Shown piece by piece: positions 1-4,941 of a stretch of 10,782 bases of DNA. Source of the DNA: JAEZKC01 sp046538945 (GTDB lineage: Bacteria > Fibrobacterota > Chitinivibrionia > Chitinivibrionales > Chitinispirillaceae). The stretch spans positions 1-10,782 of the forward strand of contig JBKHHW010000101.1 of NCBI GenBank assembly GCA_046538945.1, in the 5' to 3' direction. Below the pieces are notes generated by a model. That model saw nothing but the letters and a program-made list of their open reading frames with translations, was not told where the DNA came from and did no database searches. The translations under genes and the position numbers were made by a program. Numbering within the stretch: position 1 is the first letter of the stretch; every line of letters begins with the position of its first letter.

Positions 1-72
1 CACATATGCCAGGTACCCGCAGAGCAGAAAAATTCCAAGAATAGCCAATGTCCAACCGGTTGTGAATTCCAT
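1..72 (-). CDS. N-terminus of an unidentified membrane protein (partial)
   Basis: The minus strand from the ATG at 72 reads MEFTTGWTLAILGIFLLCGY and stays open to the left edge, giving 24 residues. After a short polar start there is one strongly hydrophobic stretch (about residues 8-24) that looks like a first transmembrane helix or an uncleaved signal anchor. The frame is also open upstream and encodes a basic stretch (RKRQRG) just before the Met, so a longer start is possible; the only Shine-Dalgarno-like bases (GGGGA) are too close to the ATG. It lies downstream of hsp20 on the same strand, beyond a strong hairpin, so it may be a separate unit. Too little is present to name a family. Confidence 0.4.
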   Translation of the reverse strand, partial: MEFTTGWTLAILGIFLLCGYLAYV

Positions 73-105
73 ATCCCCGCGCTGGCGTTTTCGAAAAGTT
101 TCGGG

Positions 106-129
106 CAGGGAGGCCCTAAAGCCTCCCTG
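106..129. terminator. Strong hairpin between hsp20 and the left-edge gene
   Basis: CAGGGAGGC (106-114) and GCCTCCCTG (121-129) form a perfect 9-bp stem with a 6-nt loop, 16 nt beyond the hsp20 stop codon. On the plus strand TTTT follows at once. On the minus strand, the direction of hsp20, the nearest T-run (TTTT) is about 8 nt further on. It is probably the hsp20 terminator, but the U-tract in that direction is imperfect. Confidence 0.5.
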
Positions 130-144
130 TTTTGTGACGAAGTA

Positions 145-585
145 TCAACTCTTGATCTCTATCTTTTTACCTTTGATTTTCGGTTCTCCGGTTTTGATAA
201 GAGAGAGCTCGAGCACGCCGTCTTTGTATTTGGCATCCACCTTGTCCTTATCCACGTTTTCAGGCAGGGTAAAAGCCCTGTTGAACGTTCCGTAGCTACG
301 CTCAAAGTGGCTGTATGCCCCTTCCTCCTTTTTGAATTCTTCCTTTTTTTCACCGCTGATTGTCAGTGTATCACCCTCGATCGACACGTTTATATCCTCC
401 TTTTTCATTCCGGGAAGATCAGCGCGCACAACGAACCGTTCCTTATCCTCGTTGATATCCACCCGCGGCCACATCTTGCCGGTCAGATCGCGGTCTGAGA
501 GGAAAAACGGCTCATTGAAGAACTCATCCAGCATGCTGCGGAAGGTGGATAGCGGATTGCCTGTTCTGATTGCAGGTAGTGCCAT
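145..585 (-). CDS. Hsp20/alpha-crystallin family small heat-shock protein
   Basis: A 146-aa small heat-shock protein. These are ATP-independent holdases that bind unfolding proteins in the cytoplasm and pass them to DnaK/ClpB. The N-terminal arm (1-39) is rich in Phe, Leu and Met, as expected for the client-binding region. The alpha-crystallin domain runs from about 40 to 134, with ADLPG at 55-59 and the diagnostic A-x(3)-DGVLELSL segment at 118-129. The C-terminal tail carries IEI (142-144), the I-x-I motif used to assemble oligomers. The ATG at 585 follows an excellent Shine-Dalgarno (AGGAGG at 596-591), so the start is secure. The gene lies after the antiporter on the same strand but appears to have its own promoter: a sigma-54-like element at 666-681. 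The length is normal for the bacterial class A/IbpA-like group. No CIRCE operator is visible. Confidence 0.96.
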   Translation of the reverse strand: MALPAIRTGNPLSTFRSMLDEFFNEPFFLSDRDLTGKMWPRVDINEDKERFVVRADLPGMKKEDINVSIEGDTLTISGEKKEEFKKEEGAYSHFERSYGTFNRAFTLPENVDKDKVDAKYKDGVLELSLIKTGEPKIKGKKIEIKS

Positions 586-665
586 AGGTACCTCCTTTGG
601 AAAAAAAATTCACACAGGAATTTTCAGAGCCTCCCGGCATACGGAAGGCCATCCTGCTCAAAAAA

Positions 666-681
666 TGCAAATACTGTTCCT
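666..681 (-). promoter_or_regulatory. Sigma-54-like promoter for hsp20
   Basis: Minus strand AGGAACAGTATTTGCA. Against the sigma-54 consensus TGGCACG-N4-TTGCW it has the invariant GG and GC exactly 10 nt apart, matches TTGCA fully, and matches 9 of 12 scored positions. The predicted start of transcription is near 655, leaving about 70 nt before the hsp20 ATG. The segment CAGTATTTGC recurs in the same register upstream of the P-type ATPase. A sigma-70-like alternative exists slightly upstream (TTCTGG, 17 nt, TATACT; 695-723). Confidence 0.5.
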
Positions 682-682
682 G

Positions 683-696
683 CTGCATAAGTGCAG
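683..696. promoter_or_regulatory. Palindrome next to the hsp20 promoter
   Basis: CTGCA (683-687) and TGCAG (692-696) form an inverted repeat around TAAG, immediately upstream of the -24 element of the hsp20 promoter and overlapping the alternative sigma-70 -10 site. Its position would suit an operator. A 5-bp arm is also easily found by chance. Confidence 0.22.
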
Positions 697-768
697 TATA
701 GGTATCGGACCTGCGTTCCAGAATGCTTTTCGGTACACCTCTTTCGATTCGGCATCTTTCCTGCTTAT

Positions 769-796
769 AAAAAGACACGCCGGGGGATGCCCACGT
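769..796 (-). terminator. Probable terminator of the antiporter gene
   Basis: Directly after the antiporter stop codon the minus strand has an imperfect GC-rich hairpin (ACG and GGG pairing with CCC and CGT across 777-796), soon followed by TTTTT (773-769). It separates the antiporter from the downstream hsp20 promoter. The stem has an interior loop, hence moderate confidence. Confidence 0.42.
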
Positions 797-2965
797 TCAC
801 ACTTTTAACTCCCCCTCCCTCCGCAGCACCTCAACCGATGACTTCAGCCCTATCACGATGAGACAATCGCCCTGCATGATTCTTTCATCGGGTCCCGGGG
901 AAACTATACGCACCTCCTCCCCCCGCCGCACTCCTATCACGCTTACACCGAACCTCTCTCGTAACCGAAGCTCCCCCAGGGGCCTGCCCCGGGGACCGAT
1001 CGAGGAGCCAACACACACTTCCTCCCAGTCGAAATGTTCCGGTTGTGCACCTAAGCGCACATCCGCACTGACCTCACTGAACATTTCTGATATGCGAACA
1101 AGTTCCCAGGTGTGCCCGATAATGATCAGTCTGTCACCGGGAGAAACGGGTAGAGACGGTTGAGGATCATAGTGTAGTCTGCCAGCATGCATAAAGGCCA
1201 GGATATACGCACCGCCAGCTCCGGGGAGAGGAATTTCCCCCAGTGTCCTGCCGGAAAAAACGGATCGGGAAGGGATACGGATCTCCCTGAAAGTAACCGG
1301 CCAGTTTATCTTTCCGGGAAGAATGGTCATGGCCTCCAAAAGCAGCTCCGAGGCCTGCTGGGCGGCATCCTGAAACGGGCGTAACACCACATGCGCTCCA
1401 TTGCGTTCATAGCTCTCCGCCTGCTCCCTGCTGGTGGCAGTCAGGGCAATTTTTCCTCTGTAACGGTTCAGACGCAGGAAGCTTAGCAGCGCGGAATTGA
1501 TATAATCACTACGGACAGTTCCCACAACCCATTTGCATTTTTTAAGAGGAAGCCGGGAGTACAACTCTGAATCGGTAGTATCACCATACACCACCTCTGC
1601 CCCCCAGCCGCTTAAAATGTGAAGTGTCCAGGGGTCGAAATCGACCCCAACAATCTGTTTACCATATCCAAGCAGACGTTTGGCGATACTTCTTCCGTAT
1701 GGCCCCAGGCCTATGATTACCGCATCCGGCTCCATGACACCTGCGCGCACATCGCCTGTTTCTTCCCGGAACGGATTGCGCCGCTCGAATACTTTGAGCG
1801 TATCGGAAAGAAGAGAGTAGAGCCTGCCGGAGTACTGTATCATATAAGTGGAAAGAAAGATGGTTACCACACCTACCAGCGTGATGATCCCCATGATCCG
1901 CGAACTGATATGACCCAGTTCAAGACCCATCGCCGCAAGTATCAGGGAGAATTCGCTGATCTGGGCGACGGTCAACCCGGCATGAAACGACGTGCGGCGC
2001 CGATATCCCATCATTCCCATAATTATCAGTACGATAAGCGGATTGCCGATGAGTACAAAGGCGGAAAACAGAAGCGCGGTTCCTAACCCGGAAGCGGCGG
2101 TAGACCAGTCAAGCCTGGCTGCGAGTGCAACGAAGAAAAAGAGGATCAGAAAATCCCTGATCGAGGCCAGACGCCCCGCAATAGCATCACGATACGGTGT
2201 CGAAGCGAGCGACACTCCCGCAAGCAGAGCCCCCATTTCTACGGTGAAACCCAGCAGCTCGCTGATCATTCCCAGAACGGCGGCCCAGGCGATTCCAAAA
2301 AGGCTCAGCATCTCCTGAGAGTCGGCCAGTTTTTCAAGGAGCTTGGGCAGAACATACTTCATCATCAGGTAAATCCCCGCAAAAAGACCGATACCCTTGA
2401 CCGCACTCAGCAGAACAAAATCCAGGGGCTCCGCGGAGTGCTGCAGCCCCTGGCCTAAAGTGGTAAGCGCCACCAGGATCACAACCGCTGCAAAGTCCTG
2501 AACGATCAGAAAGCCGATGGCGATGCGGCCATAGAGAGAATCGATTTCTTTTTTGTCAGACAGAAGCTTTACAATGATTATAGTGCTGGAAAATGTGAGT
2601 GCCACAGCAGTGTAGAAGGCACTGACTGAAGAAAAACCGAGAGCCCGTGAGATGAAATATCCCACAGAGGAAGTAAAGGCGATCTGACCTAGTCCGGTAG
2701 CCAGAGCAACCGGGCCGATGGTGCGTATATAGCCGAGTTCAAGGCGCAGTCCGACCACGAAAAGCAGCAGCGCAACTCCAAGCTGGGAGAGAAGTTCAAT
2801 ATACTCATAGCTCTGGATTATGGCCAGATAGGAGGGGCTGACTATTATCCCCGTTATCAGAAACATAATCAGAAGAGGTTGGCGCAGGAGTCGTCCGGCG
2901 AAACCCAGAAGCGTGGCGATGAGAAGTATGGAAGTAATCTCGTAGAAAGGGTTTCCGGAAATCAT
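797..2965 (-). CDS. CPA2-type cation/proton antiporter with RCK regulatory domains (KefB/KefC/YbaL-like)
   Basis: A 722-aa inner-membrane antiporter. CPA2 proteins with this layout exchange or release K+ or Na+ against H+. About 12 hydrophobic segments fill residues 5-380 (Na_H_Exchanger domain), with the conserved QD pair in IVQDFAAVVIL near 156-157. A TrkA_N/RCK Rossmann domain follows (about 413-550), with the dinucleotide motif GLGPYG at 419-424 and an acidic residue ending the second strand (VGVDFD). Two RCK_C domains come next (about 559-631 and 649-715), implying gating by a nucleotide or other ligand. The frame is open back to an ATG at 3100, but those 45 residues are Cys-rich and non-membrane. 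A near-perfect sigma-54 promoter at 3038-3053 lies inside them, so I place the start at 2965 (MISGNPFYEITS), although its Shine-Dalgarno is weak. The transported ion cannot be read from sequence. Confidence 0.93.
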   Translation of the reverse strand: MISGNPFYEITSILLIATLLGFAGRLLRQPLLIMFLITGIIVSPSYLAIIQSYEYIELLSQLGVALLLFVVGLRLELGYIRTIGPVALATGLGQIAFTSSVGYFISRALGFSSVSAFYTAVALTFSSTIIIVKLLSDKKEIDSLYGRIAIGFLIVQDFAAVVILVALTTLGQGLQHSAEPLDFVLLSAVKGIGLFAGIYLMMKYVLPKLLEKLADSQEMLSLFGIAWAAVLGMISELLGFTVEMGALLAGVSLASTPYRDAIAGRLASIRDFLILFFFVALAARLDWSTAASGLGTALLFSAFVLIGNPLIVLIIMGMMGYRRRTSFHAGLTVAQISEFSLILAAMGLELGHISSRIMGIITLVGVVTIFLSTYMIQYSGRLYSLLSDTLKVFERRNPFREETGDVRAGVMEPDAVIIGLGPYGRSIAKRLLGYGKQIVGVDFDPWTLHILSGWGAEVVYGDTTDSELYSRLPLKKCKWVVGTVRSDYINSALLSFLRLNRYRGKIALTATSREQAESYERNGAHVVLRPFQDAAQQASELLLEAMTILPGKINWPVTFREIRIPSRSVFSGRTLGEIPLPGAGGAYILAFMHAGRLHYDPQPSLPVSPGDRLIIIGHTWELVRISEMFSEVSADVRLGAQPEHFDWEEVCVGSSIGPRGRPLGELRLRERFGVSVIGVRRGEEVRIVSPGPDERIMQGDCLIVIGLKSSVEVLRREGELKV

Positions 2966-3037
2966 ATAACTTTGCTTCTGAGCAGGACAACAATGGCGGG
3001 TGCAGCCGCATCGATACCGAAAAACACCACTACCTTC

Positions 3038-3053
3038 TGCAAGGACCGTACCA
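3038..3053 (-). promoter_or_regulatory. Sigma-54 (RpoN) promoter for the antiporter
   Basis: Minus strand TGGTACGGTCCTTGCA matches the sigma-54 consensus TGGCACG-N4-TTGCW at 11 of 12 scored positions, with GG and GC exactly 10 nt apart. Transcription would begin near 3027, giving a leader of about 60 nt before the ATG at 2965. This is the strongest promoter-like match in the window and it rules against the longer antiporter start at 3100. No enhancer-binding activator site was recognised upstream. Confidence 0.65.
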
Positions 3054-3145
3054 ACACAGGCCAAATTCAATAAAGGATTGCCCGGGCAGTGTGTGGGCAT
3101 GTGAGCGAAATCATGAACCTCGGGACGGCAATGTTAATAGCCCTG

Positions 3146-3174
3146 TTATGACTTCTATGGAATTTATATATTAT
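3146..3174 (+). promoter_or_regulatory. Sigma-70-like promoter for the tautomerase gene
   Basis: TTATGA (3146-3151), a 17-nt spacer, then TATTAT (3169-3174) in an AT-rich tract, about 40 nt upstream of the tautomerase ATG. Other -10-like hexamers overlap (TATATT, TATGAT), so the exact register is uncertain. Confidence 0.4.
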
Positions 3175-3213
3175 GATTTCTATGATACTGTCACTCCACA
3201 GAAAGGTGAACCC

Positions 3214-3561
3214 ATGCCACTTCTTACCCTGAGCGTCTCCACCGAAATCGATGAAAGCCGTAAAGGTACCCTTTTAGGCCAGCTGTCCTCCATGGTGGCC
3301 GAAAGTCTCAACAAGCCGGAAAAGTATGTGATGGTGACCGTTGAAGAGAAGGCGATGATGATGTCGGGGACGACCGCTCCGGCCGCCTTTGTAAATCTTA
3401 AAAGCATCGGGGGGATCAGTGACGAAAGCAACAAGGTTTTTTCAGAGAAGATATGTGATCTGCTGAAAAAAGAACTGGGTATAGAGCAGGACAGGGTATA
3501 TGTGAACTTTTCCGATGTGGCGAGAGGGAACTGGGGGTGGAACGGGGGAACGTTCGGGTGA
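3214..3561 (+). CDS. MIF-type (macrophage migration inhibitory factor-like) tautomerase
   Basis: A 115-aa protein, the same length as vertebrate MIF and collinear with it. MIF-fold enzymes are trimers whose N-terminal proline acts as the base in keto-enol tautomerisation (phenylpyruvate, hydroxyphenylpyruvate, D-dopachrome); the physiological substrate in bacteria is usually unknown. Met1 is followed by the catalytic Pro2 (MPLLTLSVST). Other active-site counterparts are visible: Lys34 in NKPEKY, Ile in KSIGGI (about 65), and Tyr96 and Asn98 in RVYVNFSD. The end, GWNGGTFG, parallels MIF. The MIF CxxC redox pair is absent (AAFV at that place). The frame is open upstream to 3091, but the ATG at 3214 has a good Shine-Dalgarno (AAAGGTGA) and is the only start that exposes proline. 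Divergent from the antiporter; apparently a single-gene unit ending at the hairpin at 3586-3642. Confidence 0.93.
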   Translation: MPLLTLSVSTEIDESRKGTLLGQLSSMVAESLNKPEKYVMVTVEEKAMMMSGTTAPAAFVNLKSIGGISDESNKVFSEKICDLLKKELGIEQDRVYVNFSDVARGNWGWNGGTFG

Positions 3562-3585
3562 AGTGGAGGAGGCAGGAAAGAAATC

Positions 3586-3642
3586 GGCAACGAGATGTAA
3601 TAAACAAACACTTTTATTGAAAGTGAAAGTCATTTCGTTGCC
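3586..3642. terminator. Long nested hairpin between convergent genes, likely bidirectional terminator
   Basis: GGCAACGAGATG (3586-3597) pairs with CATTTCGTTGCC (3631-3642) over 12 positions, the only non-Watson-Crick pair being G-U. Inside it a second stem, CACTTT/AAAGTG (3609-3625), closes a 5-nt loop. TTTT follows at 3645-3648 on the plus strand, which suits termination after the tautomerase. It also spans the end of the possible minus-strand microprotein, so it could serve both directions. Confidence 0.5.
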
Positions 3643-3778
3643 ACTTTTCCATAATCCCGCCGCAAATCCAGTGTGTGCAAAGCATATCCGCACTGGCTCG
3701 ATAAACCAGGTAACACAAATACCCGCCGAAAAGGTTCAGCAGTATGGGTATAATTCCGTTAAGCTTATCGGTAGACAT
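3614..3778 (-). CDS. Possible 54-aa membrane microprotein
   Basis: An ATG-to-TAA frame of 54 codons on the minus strand, 81 nt downstream of the putative lipoprotein gene. It reads as one predicted membrane segment (GIIPILLNLFGGYLCYLVYR, residues 8-27) after a short polar start, then a Cys/Trp-containing segment (LCTHWICGG, about 33-41) and a basic/polar tail ending NDFHFQ. There are three Cys (22, 34, 39). Support: protein-like composition, a clean helix with flanking charges, the same strand as the upstream gene, and a stop inside a terminator-like hairpin. Against: the only Shine-Dalgarno hint is a weak AGAG three bases before the ATG, and an in-frame stop 15 codons upstream rules out a longer product. 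I do not recognise a family. It may be a real small protein, a decayed gene, or chance. Confidence 0.35.
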   Translation of the reverse strand: MSTDKLNGIIPILLNLFGGYLCYLVYRASADMLCTHWICGGIMEKWQRNDFHFQ

Positions 3779-3859
3779 TACTCTAAGAGAAATGAGTTGT
3801 TGAGCTCGTTGAAGTTTCTGCGTTCAGGAAAAATCTGCCGGCTCGGATGAACACTGTCC

Positions 3860-4396
3860 TTAAATCTCAGGCTCAGAAACCAACTTTCTCCATCCAGCAC
3901 GATCCGTGTAAGGAACCGAAAATTCGATCTCTCCTATGGTTCCATTCAAAGTATCTGCATAAGCGAGTTTCTTGAAAACTGCACTGTCCACTTGTTTGAT
4001 CATGTGTTCGTCCAACAAATTACCTGCTACCACATGTTCATTTCTATCGATTTTTCCCAAATTGATGTTTTCTTCAGAAGTCCTGAATTCTATATCATAC
4101 AACTGCGCATCATGGTCGTAAAATCCCATGAAACGAAATATTAAACAGTAGGTATCTTCATTTTCCAAATATACCCTAACTGTTTTATGATGAAAACTCA
4201 CCTGCGTGTTCAAAAGTATTGTTCCTGCACATCGCGCCCCTGCTTTTATAAAAGCGACTTCTTCATCGAGCACAATGTCGGATAGCGGTGCCTTTTCCTC
4301 ATAGGAGCTGCTCTCCGGAATGGATTTTACTGATATGCAGTTTAAAAAAACCGAAACAGCTGAAATGAAAACGGCGATTGTTCTTAACTTTAGCAT
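3860..4396 (-). CDS. Putative secreted lipoprotein or exported protein of unknown function
   Basis: I do not recognise this gene. From the ATG at 4396 it encodes 178 aa beginning MLKLRTIAVFISAVSVFLNC: a short basic start, a hydrophobic core and Cys20, the pattern of a lipoprotein signal peptide. The residues before the cysteine (F-L-N) are a poor fit to the classical lipobox, so a plain signal anchor is possible. The mature part is acidic and alternates in a beta-rich way (KTVRVYLENEDTYCLIFRFM), with further cysteines at 56 and 84. The start is chosen because CAGGA lies 6 nt upstream; an ATG immediately before it (4399) would leave only 3 nt, and the frame continues to 4570 through an unconvincing hydrophobic extension. 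The gene is visibly AT-richer than the ATPase and antiporter beside it, which may mean recent acquisition or weak constraint. Confidence 0.6.
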   Translation of the reverse strand: MLKLRTIAVFISAVSVFLNCISVKSIPESSSYEEKAPLSDIVLDEEVAFIKAGARCAGTILLNTQVSFHHKTVRVYLENEDTYCLIFRFMGFYDHDAQLYDIEFRTSEENINLGKIDRNEHVVAGNLLDEHMIKQVDSAVFKKLAYADTLNGTIGEIEFSVPYTDRAGWRKLVSEPEI

Positions 4397-4426
4397 CATT
4401 ATTCCTGAGTGATTGAAACCAGCATC

Positions 4427-4445
4427 CTTACTTTGAAAAAGTAAG
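4427..4445. promoter_or_regulatory. 8-bp inverted repeat upstream of the lipoprotein gene
   Basis: CTTACTTT (4427-4434) and AAAGTAAG (4438-4445) are perfect complements around a 3-nt centre, about 30 nt upstream of the lipoprotein start. This could be an operator or a small leader hairpin. I see no T-run placing it as a terminator, and no confident promoter around it. Confidence 0.3.
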
Positions 4446-4677
4446 ATAAATATGTTCAGGTAATAAAAAAAGATAATGGCTAGGGGCATTGTAAAGGGGA
4501 AAGAACTAAGCGATGGCTCAGGACCGTTCGTTATACAGACCAATAAACTGCCGTGAAGCAGAAATCGCATTCCGTTTACGGCCAGGATTTTATTCCGCGG
4601 TGTGGAGACCCTGTCCGGCGGAAGCGGTCAAGGGCCAGGCACATGTAAGGTAGCACCATAAGAGGAACCGCCAGACA

Positions 4678-4720
4678 TCCGGTCGCCCCGGAGGTGAATT
4701 TCACCTCCGGGGCGACTGGA
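4678..4720. repeat. SD-palindrome repeat, copy 1
   Basis: Core arm GCCCCGGAGGTGAA, one T, then its reverse complement (core 4685-4713). The perfect pairing continues outward through GTC/GAC to 17 bp per arm (4682-4716), then through one G-T and three more pairs (TCC/GGA) to 4678-4720. It lies in the divergent region upstream of the ATPase, ending about 23 nt before the sigma-54-like element. No T-tract follows on either strand. Confidence 0.85.
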
Positions 4721-4742
4721 GGCAAGCTCAGACAACTTCTTC

Positions 4743-4758
4743 TGGTTCAGTATTTGCT
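4743..4758 (+). promoter_or_regulatory. Sigma-54-like promoter for the P-type ATPase
   Basis: TGGTTCAGTATTTGCT: TGG and TTGCT of the sigma-54 consensus are intact with GG and GC 10 nt apart; 9 of 12 scored positions match. It shares CAGTATTTGC with the hsp20 element in the same register. Transcription would start near 4769, leaving a leader of about 170 nt that contains the inverted repeat at 4859-4886. Confidence 0.45.
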
Positions 4759-4858
4759 ATGTTTCTCTCTCTTGATTTGGTTTCAGAACCGGAAAAAAAC
4801 GGCTGACTCATAACCTGCGGCTTTTCAATGCTTTAGATGCATTCCACAGATACGCTGC

Positions 4859-4886
4859 TTTCATGCCTTCTGCAAAAGGCATGAAA
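4859..4886. promoter_or_regulatory. 11-bp inverted repeat in the ATPase leader
   Basis: TTTCATGCCTT (4859-4869) and AAGGCATGAAA (4876-4886) are perfect reverse complements with a 6-nt spacer (CTGCAA), 55 nt upstream of the ATPase ATG. As DNA it resembles a dimeric repressor operator; as RNA it would be a leader hairpin. There is no T-run after it and the metal-box families I know do not match. Confidence 0.4.
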
Positions 4887-4941
4887 TACATCAAATCTGA
4901 TATCCTGAAATCACGCCCGGTTGGGCCAGAAGAGGACCTGT

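Larger units (their letters stand above)
4397..4941. other. 545-nt gene-free divergent region between the lipoprotein and the ATPase
   Basis: No convincing coding frame is seen on either strand. The stretch holds, in order: a short inverted repeat near the lipoprotein start (4427-4445), AT-rich sequence to about 4560, a GC-richer tract, repeat copy 1 (4678-4720), a sigma-54-like element (4743-4758), an 11-bp inverted repeat (4859-4886), and the ATPase ribosome-binding site. A hydrophobic in-frame extension of the lipoprotein ORF to 4570 exists but has no good start signal. Confidence 0.5.

Noticed and set aside
524..778. Minus-strand ORF covering the hsp20 upstream region and overlapping its 5' end
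   Set aside because: It overlaps hsp20 out of frame, has no Shine-Dalgarno, and the stretch is better explained as a promoter region.
586..796. CIRCE/HrcA operator for hsp20
   Set aside because: No TTAGCACTC-N9-GAGTGCTAA-like sequence is present; the small palindrome at 683-696 is unrelated.
1619..2086. Plus-strand open frame opposite the antiporter
   Set aside because: Shadow of the conserved membrane and Rossmann domains on the other strand; composition is not protein-like.
3515..3850. Plus-strand 111-codon ORF after the tautomerase
   Set aside because: It overlaps the tautomerase 3' end, crosses the terminator-like hairpin and is codon-aligned antisense to the better-looking minus-strand small ORF.
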